Origin: Yoonia sediminilitoris
GTDB taxonomy: Bacteria > Pseudomonadota > Alphaproteobacteria > Rhodobacterales > Rhodobacteraceae
DNA: 64,000 bases
Direction of reading: 5' to 3'
NCBI RefSeq assembly: GCF_003058085.1
Contig: NZ_QBUD01000002.1
Location: 248,001-312,000 of the forward strand
In this document: positions 27,547-37,189 of the stretch, in pieces
Position numbering within the stretch: the stretch's first letter is position 1
Layout: each line of letters opens with the position of its first letter
Notes under the pieces: model-generated
Databases searched by the model: none
The model's input: only the letters and a program-made list of their open reading frames with translations
Told to the model about the DNA's origin: nothing
Translations under genes and position numbers: made by a program

Positions 27547-27883
27547 AAAAATATTCCGTTCCAGAGAGTTGTGATGATCGGCATTAAGACGATGACGATA
27601 AGAAATGTCCATAGTGGTGAAATATGAACCGCGGGTGACAACATGCTGGAAAAATCATGCTGTTCTGCCAGTCAGAAATTACATGTTCTGATGGCTTTGA
27701 CCCGGAACTTAACAACTGATGTATTCCAGAATGGCATGCGCCGGGGCCATGCTTTTTCGACTGGCCCCTCTATGTGACGCCACGCTGGCAAACAAAACCC
27801 ATCCGCGCGCGCACCAAACAGAAACCCGCTTTTGTCACCTGTTTGGGAATGTTGCGACAATCATGCCAGTTCGGATCCGTCAA

Positions 27884-28121
27884 AAACCTTGGATAAGCAT
27901 GTCGATTGCGGCGGTGATCTTTTCAAATTCTTCATCAAGTCTACCAACTGAAGCCGAGAGAATGCCAGTGGGAACCGTCGCCAAAATTTCGTCACCATAA
28001 CAACTGGCGCATCATCGGGTTCAAGCGTCAGAACCCATTCATCTGAGCGGCCTTTTGCGAACATTGGGATCAGGTAAGCTTTGACCCTGACTATGGCGAC
28101 CTGCCACTGGCATTTTCGCAC
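27884..28121 (-). pseudogene. Possible small gene with a frameshift
   Basis: One minus-strand frame reads VRKCQWQVAIVRVKAYL and PMFAKGRSDEWVLTLEPDDAPV. Near 28005 sensible sequence jumps to another frame, YGDEILATVPTGILSASVG and RLDEEFEKITAAIDMLIQGF, ending in a stop. Each half looks protein-like only in its own frame. So I read it as an about 80-codon gene broken by one indel. The start would be a GTG. No family is recognised. Confidence 0.35.
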
Positions 28122-28142
28122 CGATGGTGGAAGCGGAAAAAT

Positions 28143-29012
28143 TCAACTGATCTTGACTGTTTGCACCTGTGATCGGGTCAACTGTTCTGGCCAATGCGCC
28201 AGATTAAGAACCTGCCCGTCGCGCCGCACGGCATGGATCGCTGCAAGGTCCACTTCAGCGCGGGTCCAGCCCGGCCGGTCGAGCGTCGCTTCAGCCATAA
28301 TCCCGGTTGCCGGAAATCCGTGATCCGGCGGGCCAAAGATACCTGCCGCCCCGACATTTTCATCCACCGCAGGCGACCAGTCCACATTGCCTGTTGTCGG
28401 GGACTGCACGGTGATGCACTGCCCCTCAAGTGCGCGGGCCATGGCCCCGATGCGGACACGCGCAAATCCATGCGCGCTGTCAGTACAGGATGGCACCAGA
28501 ATAATCTCTGCCCCGGCGGCGATGACGGCCTGCGCCAAAAGCGGAAATTCGGCGTCATAACAGATGAGCACGGCAATCCGGCCAAGCGCTGTCTCAAAAA
28601 GCTGCAAGGCGCCGCCCGAACTTATATCCCAGATTTCACGCTCAAACCGGGTCATGATCTGCTTGTCCTGATACCCCATCACCCCTTCCGGCGCAAAAAG
28701 ACGGGCGCGGTTCACCACGCCGTCAGCGGTCACCACGGGGGCGGATGCCGCCAGAATATGGCAGCCATGTGTTGATGCCAAAGCGGCATGTAGCGCGTCC
28801 GCCTCTGACACTCGTTCACTGACTGCCGCGATCGACGCCTGCAAATCACCTGCAACCGCTGCCCCGGCGAAGGACGCCAGTTCCATCCCGCCATATTCGG
28901 GGAAAACAAGTAGGTCTGCCTCGGCCGTTTCGACCCAATGCGACAATTTATCCACGTAGCTTTGCCAACTGTCATGCCAGTCAATCGGATAGGTGGCGGC
29001 GGCAATTTTCAT
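28143..29012 (-). CDS. Carbon-nitrogen hydrolase (nitrilase superfamily)
   Basis: This is a 289-residue amidase/nitrilase-fold enzyme. The catalytic triad is complete: Glu39 in LVFPEYGGMEL, Lys117 in GYQDKQIMTRFE, and Cys151 in VLICYDAEFPL. Family members hydrolyse amides such as N-carbamoylputrescine, omega-amides or nitriles. Its operon sits beside a polyamine importer, so an amide in polyamine breakdown is a reasonable guess but not shown. The start overlaps the end of the upstream GNAT gene by 4 bases. Confidence 0.88.
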   Translation of the reverse strand: MKIAAATYPIDWHDSWQSYVDKLSHWVETAEADLLVFPEYGGMELASFAGAAVAGDLQASIAAVSERVSEADALHAALASTHGCHILAASAPVVTADGVVNRARLFAPEGVMGYQDKQIMTRFEREIWDISSGGALQLFETALGRIAVLICYDAEFPLLAQAVIAAGAEIILVPSCTDSAHGFARVRIGAMARALEGQCITVQSPTTGNVDWSPAVDENVGAAGIFGPPDHGFPATGIMAEATLDRPGWTRAEVDLAAIHAVRRDGQVLNLAHWPEQLTRSQVQTVKIS

Positions 29013-29593
29013 AGGTCTCGCATCCAGAATTGCAATGTGTGCGCTGTCTCTTCATCGTCCCCCACGTCCTTCCAGTCAAAGGTCGCCTTGACCTCGGCCA
29101 GCGGGGCATAGCCGCGTTTTTTCCAGAACCCGTCCAAAGGACGATATTCGGCAGGGCGGGCGGGGTGGTCAGCTGGCCGCTCTACCGCACAAAAACAGAC
29201 GTGTTTTGCACCAAGGCCGCGCGCCTGCGCTTCGCGTAGATCAAAGAACTTGTGGCCGATCCCCTGCCCGCGATACTGCGGCAACAACAGGCTTTCTGCA
29301 CAATAGAAAATTGTGTCCAGCGCATAGCCGCGCTGTCGGAATGGCAGGCCAAAAGCTTCTTCGTGATCCGTCATCGGCAGGCCAGTGGAGGCACCGATCA
29401 GGCGGTCACCATCATAGGCTGCGGCCACAATCGCAGCGGGACTGTCCACATAGGACTGCAAATAGGACATTTCATAATCCAGATCGCCATCATACAAATA
29501 TGGAAAGGCGCGAAAAACCGTGATCCGCAGCGCCGCCAGTTCCGGTACAACCGGGGCAATGGCGGCACCCTGCAATGCGACGACCCGGATCAT
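29009..29593 (-). CDS. GNAT-family N-acetyltransferase
   Basis: This is a 194-residue GNAT protein. The acetyl-CoA pyrophosphate-binding motif reads LLPQYRGQGIGHKFFDLREAQA (about residues 103-124), preceded by the beta-strand YCAESLLL. The substrate is unknown; polyamine or amino-sugar acetylation are options given the neighbours. It overlaps both the nitrilase gene downstream and the NTF2-like gene upstream by 4 bases, so the three form a tight operon. Confidence 0.85.
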   Translation of the reverse strand: MIRVVALQGAAIAPVVPELAALRITVFRAFPYLYDGDLDYEMSYLQSYVDSPAAIVAAAYDGDRLIGASTGLPMTDHEEAFGLPFRQRGYALDTIFYCAESLLLPQYRGQGIGHKFFDLREAQARGLGAKHVCFCAVERPADHPARPAEYRPLDGFWKKRGYAPLAEVKATFDWKDVGDDEETAHTLQFWMRDL

Positions 29594-29985
29594 CCTGCGA
29601 CCTGAGCAATCCAGTCGGACAGGTTATAATAAGTGGTGACGCGGGTGATCTTTCCGTCTTTGAGCGCAAAGAATGCGCCCCCCGGCAACTTGTATGTCTG
29701 ACCATTGGCAGGGGGAAGGCCATCATCATCTGCCAGATAGGCCCCGTTCACCGTAAATTCCGCAGCCGCCCTGTCGCCTTCGACGAAAATGACAATGTCG
29801 GTCAGGGTTTCCTTGTAACAGGCGGTCATATGCGCGCTGAATTCGCGAAACGCATCAATCCCGTGACGCACGCTGCCTTCATTGACATGATGTGCCACAT
29901 CGCTGGCCAACAAGGCGCACATAGCGTCTGTATCGCCACGATTGAACGCATCGTAGTAGGCTGTGATAATTTCTTTGGTTGTCAT
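29590..29985 (-). CDS. NTF2/SnoaL-like protein (ketosteroid-isomerase-related)
   Basis: This small cone-shaped-fold protein of 131 residues has the typical N-terminus KEIITAYYDAFNRGDTDAMCALLASDVAHHVNEG and the C-terminal strand ITRVTTYYNLSDWI. Such proteins act as isomerases, cyclases or simple binding proteins. The first gene of the NTF2-GNAT-nitrilase operon, it has its own start 45 bases from the hemerythrin gene's stop. Its catalytic role cannot be deduced. Confidence 0.8.
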   Translation of the reverse strand: MTTKEIITAYYDAFNRGDTDAMCALLASDVAHHVNEGSVRHGIDAFREFSAHMTACYKETLTDIVIFVEGDRAAAEFTVNGAYLADDDGLPPANGQTYKLPGGAFFALKDGKITRVTTYYNLSDWIAQVAG

Positions 29986-30030
29986 GATTTGCCCCCCAAG
30001 TTTTGCGGGTATCCATATCCCAAGCGGTCG

Positions 30031-30612
30031 TCAGATCCCACCAAGATAATAACCGATGGCTTCGGCTAGTTCGGTTTCCTCATAGCCGAAATGGGAGCGC
30101 ACGATTTCTTCCATCTTGCGGAAGGTGGCCGCAGCCTGCGCGAAATTTTCCTCTGAGGGATCGCTGGTCAACGCATCGGCCGCGTTGCCAAGGCGGATAA
30201 TCAACTCATGCACAACCTCATGCTCGGCCTTCAGCTTGGCCACGATTTCGCGGAACTTGCCACCACCAGCTGCCTCGACTCTGGGAAACATGTCGGCGCC
30301 TTCGATGTCGTGGTGAAACTTGAGCACCTGACATTCGCGCCCGCAAAGCGAGCCGAACGCCTGCAGGTTCTCAGCCATGTCGAGCGAAAGCACGATGCGT
30401 TTCAGGTTCTCGGGGGGTGAGTCTCCCGCTTCGATCCGGGCCAGAACTGCACCAATCTGGCCCATCTCCATCAAATAATGGCGATGTATCGCAGCCAATT
30501 GCCGACCCTGCCGGCGGTGCAAATCCGTTGCCTCCGGCACAGGCGGCGCCTTGGGTCGCGCAGCTTCGTTCAGGTCGAGGTCGTCCAGCGGATATGTCGA
30601 AAGATCAGTCAT
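30031..30612 (-). CDS. Hemerythrin-domain protein
   Basis: This 193-residue protein has a four-helix HHE-type domain. Metal ligands are visible in RQLAAIHRHYLMEMG, KFHHDIEGADMFPRVE, KAEHEVVHELI and SHFGYEETELAEAIGYYL. Such domains bind a di-iron centre and sense or store oxygen, or respond to NO or iron. The N-terminal 30 residues are charged and probably disordered. It is divergent from the histidine phosphatase gene and co-directional with the NTF2-like operon 45 bases downstream. Confidence 0.85.
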   Translation of the reverse strand: MTDLSTYPLDDLDLNEAARPKAPPVPEATDLHRRQGRQLAAIHRHYLMEMGQIGAVLARIEAGDSPPENLKRIVLSLDMAENLQAFGSLCGRECQVLKFHHDIEGADMFPRVEAAGGGKFREIVAKLKAEHEVVHELIIRLGNAADALTSDPSEENFAQAAATFRKMEEIVRSHFGYEETELAEAIGYYLGGI

Positions 30613-30815
30613 AAGGGTGAGATAGCAGCTTGCAGCAAATGTCCAACCGCGAAATGGTTACTTTTGATGTTGATTGCATCATTTCTGCGTCTTAGCCCAA
30701 CCGGCGCCAAAATTGGTTGCCGCGCTGCGCCGCAGTATCAGGGTGCCAGACCACAAGAAACGCCCAGCGGATCGCCTTGGCTTGACGCGAGCGCCGTCTG
30801 CCATACTTCCAAAAT

Positions 30816-31352
30816 ATGAGATTTTTAACAATCCTTCTGCTTCTCATGCCCGACGTCGGACAGGCCAACGATTGGGATGCTTTTTCGGAACCCGGAGCGA
30901 TTGCCATCATGCGACATGCGCTCGCTCCGGGTATCGGCGATCCGCCTGAATTCACGATTGACGATTGTGATACGCAGCGCAATCTGGATGAACGCGGTCG
31001 CGCGCAAGCGACGGCGATCGGTGCGGCATTGCGTGAAAAGGGTATCAGCTTTGATGTCGTTTTCACCAGCCAATGGTGCCGAACACGCGAGACCGCAGAG
31101 CTACTTGAGATCGGCCCTGTAACGGCAGCGCCCTCTCTCAATTCCTTCTTTGCGGATTTCTCGACCCAAGATCAGCAAACGGCAGAGACCAACGCACTCA
31201 TCGCCGAAACGGACGATCGTTTGATGCTTGTTACCCATCAGGTCAATATCTCGGCACTTACAGGGCAGGGCACGCGTTCAGGCGAAGTCCTTATTATCCG
31301 GCCAACTGTAAATGGCGTGCAGGTATTGGGCAGTATCCTGATCCAGCCATAG
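30816..31352 (+). CDS. Exported histidine phosphatase family protein
   Basis: The 178-residue product has an N-terminal signal (MRFLTILLLLMPDVGQAN). The phosphatase core follows: IAIMRHALAPG with the phospho-accepting His, then FTSQWCRTRETAELL, and the second His in LMLVTHQVNISALTG. The canonical RHG is RHA here, as in several SixA/periplasmic branches. It is probably periplasmic; the substrate is unknown. It is a single gene, followed by IS110 debris. Confidence 0.85.
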   Translation: MRFLTILLLLMPDVGQANDWDAFSEPGAIAIMRHALAPGIGDPPEFTIDDCDTQRNLDERGRAQATAIGAALREKGISFDVVFTSQWCRTRETAELLEIGPVTAAPSLNSFFADFSTQDQQTAETNALIAETDDRLMLVTHQVNISALTGQGTRSGEVLIIRPTVNGVQVLGSILIQP

Positions 31353-31562
31353 GTCTGCAGAGTGACTGACCGCGGCGGGGGTAAAATATCATCATGGCGC
31401 CGCAAATTGATAATCAAGTCTTTCAAATGCTGCATGTTTCATGAATGTGAGCAGACCAATTCTTGGGTTGGCGAAAATCTCGGTTGGCTTGTTGTCGACT
31501 GCATCGCCCAGTGACCACCTACACCGACAATCGACATTGATGATGTGACCGCCCCCCGACGG

Positions 31563-31870
31563 CATCTTTGTGCCAAGGTCGGGTTTTTTGCGCAAGAAGC
31601 TGCGACGAGCGCAGGTGCCGGCTTTTTTCGAGGAACTGCTGCTCTGCGTTGTGGCAATGGAAGCTTGCGGCGGCACTCATTACTGGGGTCGCGAAATAGG
31701 CAAACTGGGCCATGAGGTTCGCCTGATCCCGCCTGCATATGTGAAGCCCTTCGTCAAACGCCAGAAGAATGACATGGCTGATGCCGAAGCGATCTGTGAA
31801 GCGGCGGCGTGACCGACGATGCCGTTCGTGCCCGTAAAGAGCGCGGAAACGCAGGGCGCGGATCGTCTGG
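31563..31870 (+). pseudogene. IS110-family transposase fragment
   Basis: The plus strand encodes KKLRRAQVPAFFEEL, VVAMEACGGTHYWGREIGKL, VRLIPPAYVKPFVKRQ and KNDMADAEAICEAAA. This is the DEDD-domain N-terminal region of IS110 transposases. A TGA replaces an Arg codon after EAAA; similarity resumes as PTMPFVPVKSAETQGA and then stops near 31855. No start codon or C-terminal half remains. The 31871-32394 stretch beyond it shows only non-coding, remnant-like sequence and the promoter region of the next gene. Confidence 0.8.
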
Positions 31871-32394
31871 GCCTTGATGGCCATCGGCGGTGTCTACCGC
31901 GCGGCGCTGGCCCGCAAAGAGGGCTGGGTCTGAGCAGGCAAACGTCGCCAAGCGGCGCGTCAGGGCGCCGCTTCTGAATTCTCGGGTTTCCGATGAGCAT
32001 GGCAAGGATCAACTTTGCGAAGATTGCAGCGCTTCGTCTCCATGCAGTCCGCAATCCGCAATTGCTACTCCGTACCAGCCCGCCGTCGTTCCTCTCTCAC
32101 AACACGCCACTATCGGATCGAAGCATTCGAGGTGTGGAAATCCGCAGCAGATGTCGCATGATCAAGCACCGGCGAGCCAACTTCCAAACCCGGCGAGTTA
32201 ACTTGACAACACCAGGCAGCGTCGTCGTTGGTGTAACGGATGCGCATTTGGCGGACGATATTTTTTCTTGAATATTGCCGCATTTTGAGTCGTTATAATT
32301 CCTTAACGCGTTGTGGTTTCAGCCTCTTTCCTCGGCGAAGGCAGCAAAAATGTTGCCGGTAACTGCGCACCAAGATAGACAGGAGTATTTGTAA

Positions 32395-33738
32395 ATGCCG
32401 TATTCAACTACTAAATTTATCGGCCTGACAGCGGGGGTAATAATGGCAGCAATGTCGCCAACGGGTGCAGTTTCGCAATCTGTTCCGCTCACCGCACAGG
32501 AATCGGATCCCAACGTGATGGGCTGGATGCAGGGGTTTCCGCCACCAGCCGACAAGTTAATCACCCAACCTGACAGCGTCTACTTCAGCTTTCCAAGGCT
32601 GCGTTGGTCAGTTTGTCACCTGCGCGAGCTTCTGCCCTCTGAAGAAATCAGTCGCGGTATTGGTGCGCCAGTCCCGCTGACCTATCCGTCGCCTTCTGAC
32701 TTTGCCGAGATGCGCGCGCAGATCGACGCTCTTACATTCATGCCCCAGAACAGCGACACCGAGATGACTTGGGAAGAGTCCCTTTATGCCAACTACACCG
32801 ACGGCATGCTGATCATGCATAAAGGTGAGGTTGTCTATGAACGCTACTTTGGCTGCCTGGAGGAAGACGGCAAGCACGCCATCATGTCGATGACTAAGTC
32901 CTTCACCGGTCTTCTTGCCGAAATCATGGTTGTTGAAGGCGCACTTGATGACACTGCTTTGGTCAGCGAAGTCATTCCGGAGATCGGCGACAGTGCCTTT
33001 GCTTCGGCGACTGTCCGTCAGGTCATGGATATGACGACAGGCGTGAAATACTCCGAGAACTACTCTGATCCCAACGCTGATATCTGGGTCTACTCTGCCG
33101 CGGCAAGCCCGCTGCCCAAGCCTGCGGACTACGAAGGGCCGAATGGGTACTGGGAATACCTGCAGCAGGTCGAGCCTGAAGGCAATCACGGGGACGAGTT
33201 CCACTACAAGACGATCAATTCTGACATGCTCGGTTGGATCATCAGCCGCGTGGCGGGGAAATCGGTGACCGAGCTCGCATCCGAGCGACTGTGGCGTCGG
33301 ATGGGTGTCGAACAGGACGCTTATCAATTGGTCGATGGCAATGGCGTACCATTCGCTGGTGGCGGTATCTCGGCTGGATTGAGGGATCTGGGGCGGTTAG
33401 GGCAATTGATGCTCAACGAGGGTGAGCTGAATGGCGAACGCCTGTTCCCTGCCGAGGTCGCGCAAAACATCAGTGCAGGTGGCGATCGGTCAAAGTTTGG
33501 GACCGGCTTCCCGACATTTGGCGCCGGTAGCTACACCAGCCAGTGGTGGGTCTTCCACAATGATCATGGTGCATATGCCGCCCGCGGTGTGCATGGGCAG
33601 ACAATCTATGTCGATCCAACTGCTGAGATGGTTCTCGTACGTTTGTCATCATTCCCGCAGGCTCCGAATGGGCTGATCGACCCGACTTCTCTTCCAGCTT
33701 ACCAAGCTGTTGCGGAGTTCTTGATGTCGCAGAAGTGA
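32395..33738 (+). CDS. Exported serine hydrolase (beta-lactamase-related, class C fold)
   Basis: This 447-residue protein has an N-terminal signal (KFIGLTAGVIMAAMSPTGAVSQS). The catalytic SxxK motif is SMTKS (Ser165, Lys168), and a Tyr motif follows at VKYSENYSD (about Tyr219). The family includes penicillin-binding-like esterases, D-aminopeptidases and 6-aminohexanoate dimer hydrolases. It should act in the periplasm. The stop overlaps the start of the MscS gene, so it leads an operon of envelope proteins. Confidence 0.85.
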   Translation: MPYSTTKFIGLTAGVIMAAMSPTGAVSQSVPLTAQESDPNVMGWMQGFPPPADKLITQPDSVYFSFPRLRWSVCHLRELLPSEEISRGIGAPVPLTYPSPSDFAEMRAQIDALTFMPQNSDTEMTWEESLYANYTDGMLIMHKGEVVYERYFGCLEEDGKHAIMSMTKSFTGLLAEIMVVEGALDDTALVSEVIPEIGDSAFASATVRQVMDMTTGVKYSENYSDPNADIWVYSAAASPLPKPADYEGPNGYWEYLQQVEPEGNHGDEFHYKTINSDMLGWIISRVAGKSVTELASERLWRRMGVEQDAYQLVDGNGVPFAGGGISAGLRDLGRLGQLMLNEGELNGERLFPAEVAQNISAGGDRSKFGTGFPTFGAGSYTSQWWVFHNDHGAYAARGVHGQTIYVDPTAEMVLVRLSSFPQAPNGLIDPTSLPAYQAVAEFLMSQK

Positions 33739-35081
33739 TGGCAGCGGCAACCGTAAGAAATGGCAGCCTATCGAATGTTGCCATAATGCGTGCAGGCCAG
33801 TTCGGCCTGTACGCCCTGCTTTTTGCGATTGTCGTTTGGTTCGGCAGCGCGGCCAGTGCACAAACAACCGAACCAAGCACGCAGGACATCCTACCGGCGC
33901 CAGAGCTTCTCAATCCCGACGTTCCTACGGATGAATTTGCGCATCAGCTAATCCCTCTTACAAAAGTGGAACTTGAACCGCTCGCGGTTGCTTGGCTTGG
34001 CATTGTACGTGCTACGACTGCCGAAATTGCCGACCGCCAAGTCGCCGTTATTCGTGAACCAGACGCCGCCACAGATGAAACCTATCAGGAAATTGGAGAT
34101 TTGGTCGCGCGGCGTGCTGGCTTGTTTGAACGATTTACGATGGTCGTGAACGCACTGGAAAGCAAAGGCGGCCAACCAGAACAGATTGCAGAGTTCCGGG
34201 CGTATCGCGACTCTGTTTTGTTTAACGAAACCATACTTGCCAATCCGAAGGCTATTGCTTTAGCCCTCCTGAATTGGCTGACAGAGGCAGATGGTGGAAT
34301 CGCGATCGCCTTGAACTTCGGCATCGTTGTTCTTGCGTTTCTGGCATTATTGTTCGTTTCACGTGCTGTTCAGGGTCTTGCGCGGCGCTGGTTCAGACGC
34401 ATTCCAAATATGTCTAAGCTTCTTGAGGCATTCTTGGTTGGTGTCGTCTATTGGATCGTCGTGGCGATCGGACTGCTTTTGGTTCTGGCTGCAGTTGGTT
34501 TGAACGTGACGCCGCTTTTTGCAATGATTGGCGGGGCGTCATTCATATTGGCCTTTGCTTTTCAAGACACGCTGGGGAATCTCGCCAGCGGCCTTATGAT
34601 CATGATAAACCGCCCCTTCGACGAAGATGACTACGTCTTGGTTGGTGGTGTGGGCGGAACAGTAAAATCGGTAAGCATCGTCGCAACAACTGTGGCGACC
34701 CCGGACAACAAACTCATTGTAATTCCAAACAAGAATGTCTGGGGAAATGTGATTACCAACGTCACCGCGAGTTATAAGCGACGGGTAGATCTGGTCTTTG
34801 GCATTTCGTATCAGGATTCAATTCCCGAGGCCAAACGAGTTATGGAGACCGTGTTGCAAGGTCATCCCTTGGTTCTGGATGATCCTGAACCCGTCATTCA
34901 GGTTCATGAACTGGGCAATAGCTCTGTGAACTTGATTTGTCGTCCTTGGACCAGAACTGTCGATTATTGGACCGTCTACTGGGAATTGACGCACCAGATG
35001 AAGGAAGCTTTCGACGAAGCAGGTATTTCGATCCCGTTTCCACAGCGCGATGTGCACATCAAAACGCCCCAGACGAATTGA
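33738..35081 (+). CDS. MscS-family mechanosensitive channel
   Basis: The product is about 447 residues. A signal-like hydrophobic segment (LYALLFAIVVWFGSAASAQ) is followed by a periplasmic region of about 150 residues. Membrane segments follow: VLAFLALLFVSRAVQGLARRWF and YWIVVAIGLLLVLAAVGL. The pore helix is ASFILAFAFQDTLGNLASGLMIMI, and the beta domain begins FDEDDYVLVGGVGGTVKSVSI. This is a standard MscS core that releases solutes on osmotic downshock. Start codons GTG at 33735 and ATG at 33738 are both possible; the ATG overlaps the preceding stop. Confidence 0.88.
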   Translation: MAAATVRNGSLSNVAIMRAGQFGLYALLFAIVVWFGSAASAQTTEPSTQDILPAPELLNPDVPTDEFAHQLIPLTKVELEPLAVAWLGIVRATTAEIADRQVAVIREPDAATDETYQEIGDLVARRAGLFERFTMVVNALESKGGQPEQIAEFRAYRDSVLFNETILANPKAIALALLNWLTEADGGIAIALNFGIVVLAFLALLFVSRAVQGLARRWFRRIPNMSKLLEAFLVGVVYWIVVAIGLLLVLAAVGLNVTPLFAMIGGASFILAFAFQDTLGNLASGLMIMINRPFDEDDYVLVGGVGGTVKSVSIVATTVATPDNKLIVIPNKNVWGNVITNVTASYKRRVDLVFGISYQDSIPEAKRVMETVLQGHPLVLDDPEPVIQVHELGNSSVNLICRPWTRTVDYWTVYWELTHQMKEAFDEAGISIPFPQRDVHIKTPQTN

Positions 35082-35109
35082 TACCGCTGTAAATTCCAAG
35101 GAGGATATT

Positions 35110-35175
35110 TTGGGCAAGAGAGAATACACAGTGATAAGGAAAGAGTCTTTCTTTGTGAGTGGCGCTTATGGCTGA
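35110..35175 (+). other. Possible 21-codon leader ORF with a strong ribosome site
   Basis: AAGGAGG at 35098-35104 is the strongest ribosome-binding sequence in the cluster. It lies five bases before a TTG that opens a 21-codon frame (MGKREYTVIRKESFFVSGAYG) ending at 35175, across the start of the next gene. It may be a translated leader or the relic of an earlier start. Confidence 0.3.
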
Positions 35176-35674
35176 CGAAACTTTGCAGGCCGATTCCGGA
35201 TTGCAGCGCTTGGATAAGGCGGCATTTGGCATCATATATGGCGCGATCATGGTTCTCAGCATCCTGCTGGCTGCGGGTGATCATCCAGATGCACCAATGA
35301 AAACCGCAGCAGTGCTTTTTGGATCTGTTTTGGCAATCACTCTGGCAAAAGCATTTGCGGAACTCATGTCGCATGCGCTTCAAACCAAAGAGCGCGTAAC
35401 GCGGTTGGCGTGGCGAGCCGCCTGGCATCATAGCAGTCCTACGCTGGCCGTGGCGAATGTTCCGACGCTCTTGTTTCTTGCTGCCGCCCTCGGATGGTTG
35501 AGTGCGCAAAGCGCTATAGTGCTTTCACAAAGCCTTTGTGTTGCGCTGCTTGTCATTCTTGGGTCACGGGTTGGCTGGGTCATCGATGGGCGGATCATGC
35601 CAGCGGTACTGGGTGGCCTATTTGCAGGCTCAGCAGGCTTGGCGCTCGCTATTTTGAAACTGTTGATCCATTGA
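35159..35674 (+). CDS. Small integral membrane protein of unknown function
   Basis: This 171-residue protein (GTG at 35159, or 168 residues from ATG at 35168) has four likely membrane helices (AAFGIIYGAIMVLSILLAAG, TAAVLFGSVLAITLAKAF, VPTLLFLAAALGWL, IVLSQSLCVALLVILG). It has a short, partly charged loop with TKERVTRLAWRAAWHH. No family is recognised. It lies between the MscS and phospholipase-D genes and its stop overlaps the next start, so it belongs to the same envelope operon. Confidence 0.7.
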   Translation: MALMADETLQADSGLQRLDKAAFGIIYGAIMVLSILLAAGDHPDAPMKTAAVLFGSVLAITLAKAFAELMSHALQTKERVTRLAWRAAWHHSSPTLAVANVPTLLFLAAALGWLSAQSAIVLSQSLCVALLVILGSRVGWVIDGRIMPAVLGGLFAGSAGLALAILKLLIH

Positions 35675-37185
35675 GGATATTACGCGCAATCCTGCATGCG
35701 GCATTTGCGATTTCTCTCATTGGATGCACCTATGTGCCCTTTGACGTGCAGCGCGAAGACACAGTGGCAATCTCGCCCGAAGGCACCAGAGCTGCTTTAA
35801 CAGCCAAGCGTCTGTCCGGTGGTGGTCAAGGACAGGTCGTTCTGGCGCCGTTGGCGGATGGAAACGACGCGCTTGGTGCGCGACTAGGCATGATTGAATC
35901 CGCCGAACAGTCCATAGATATCAAGACCTTCCTGATCAAACCAGACATTGCTGGCACATTGATTTGGCTCAAACTCTATGAGGCGGCTGAACGTGGTGTG
36001 CGTGTGCGGCTGCTTTATGATGACGTGTTTACCAGCGCCACTGACGACCAGATTGCAACGCTTGATACCCACCCCAATGTCGAAATCCGTGTTTTTAATC
36101 CCCTGTCCCGGAACAGCATCACGGCTGTCAATTTCTTGCTTGATTTCCGACGAGTGAACCGACGGATGCATAACAAGGCATTCATCACCGACGGGTCATT
36201 GGCAATTATTGGCGGTCGGAACATTGCAGATGAGTATTTTCAGATCGGGATAGATCACGAATTCGCAGATTTCGATCTTTTCGTCGCCGGGCAACCCGTG
36301 CGCGAACTATCTTCTGCGTTTGATTTGTATTGGAACGATCCTTGGACGGTGCCACTTTCGTCATTCGCATCGTCAAACGATTTGCCCGTTGCCCGAGCAC
36401 TACAGTCTTTTCGGGAAAGGGCTGACACTGACGAAGCCGAGATTTACCAACGCGCAATCGCGTCTCGCTATCTCTCTGACCTTAGGGAAGGGCGCGCGCC
36501 TTTGTTTGCCGGCTATGCGCGGGTCGTGGTTGATGATCCGGCCAAACTCCGCACACCTCCAGCGGTCGGCCCTTTTACAGTCGGCAACGCCCTTCTGCAA
36601 ACGATCAATCTGGCACAGCACGACGTTCTTGTAATGACGCCATACTTCGTGCCCGAGGAATACGGAGCATCATTCTTCGAACACCTGGTCGATCGGGGAG
36701 TCAGGGTGCGCATTGCGACAAATTCGCTTGCTTCAACCAATCACGCCTATGTTCATGGCGCTTATGCGCGGTACCGCGACCAGTTAGCGGCGGCTGGCGT
36801 TGAATTCATCGAAGCGCGTGCGGATGCCGCGATCCTGACAGGTTCTGCCAATGCGTCGCTTACAATGCACACAAAGCTGGTGATCGTAGATGACCGGTAT
36901 CTTTTTGTCGGTTCGCCAAACTTTGATCCCAGATCCATACGTCAAAACGCCGAAGTCGGCATGGTTATAGATAGCCCCGATCTGGCCTTGAGCATTCGAG
37001 AGCGGGTCGATGAAATCGCCAAGGACTTTGCTTTTCGTTATGAGATTAGTCCAAACGGGGCAGCTACATGGCGCTATGACGGCACACAGCAGCAAGAGGT
37101 CTTTACGTGGGAACCTCTGGCGGGCTTTTGGCCTTCCTTTATCGCGACCGTGACGGGCCTACTGCCTATCGAAAGCCAGCTTTAG
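35671..37185 (+). CDS. Phospholipase D / cardiolipin synthase-like lipoprotein
   Basis: Two HKD motifs are present: RRMHNKAFITDGSLAIIGGRN and LTMHTKLVIVDDRYLFVGSPN, so this is a catalytically complete phospholipase D-type enzyme. An open frame runs further upstream, but a TTG at 35671 overlapping the preceding TGA gives MRILRAILHAAFAISLIGC, a textbook lipoprotein signal with lipobox LIGC. That start, 504 residues, is preferred. The enzyme would be membrane-anchored at the periplasmic side and act on phospholipids, as a cardiolipin synthase or phospholipase. It ends 4 bases from a convergent gene. Confidence 0.85.
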   Translation: MRILRAILHAAFAISLIGCTYVPFDVQREDTVAISPEGTRAALTAKRLSGGGQGQVVLAPLADGNDALGARLGMIESAEQSIDIKTFLIKPDIAGTLIWLKLYEAAERGVRVRLLYDDVFTSATDDQIATLDTHPNVEIRVFNPLSRNSITAVNFLLDFRRVNRRMHNKAFITDGSLAIIGGRNIADEYFQIGIDHEFADFDLFVAGQPVRELSSAFDLYWNDPWTVPLSSFASSNDLPVARALQSFRERADTDEAEIYQRAIASRYLSDLREGRAPLFAGYARVVVDDPAKLRTPPAVGPFTVGNALLQTINLAQHDVLVMTPYFVPEEYGASFFEHLVDRGVRVRIATNSLASTNHAYVHGAYARYRDQLAAAGVEFIEARADAAILTGSANASLTMHTKLVIVDDRYLFVGSPNFDPRSIRQNAEVGMVIDSPDLALSIRERVDEIAKDFAFRYEISPNGAATWRYDGTQQQEVFTWEPLAGFWPSFIATVTGLLPIESQL

Positions 37186-37189
37186 CGGC

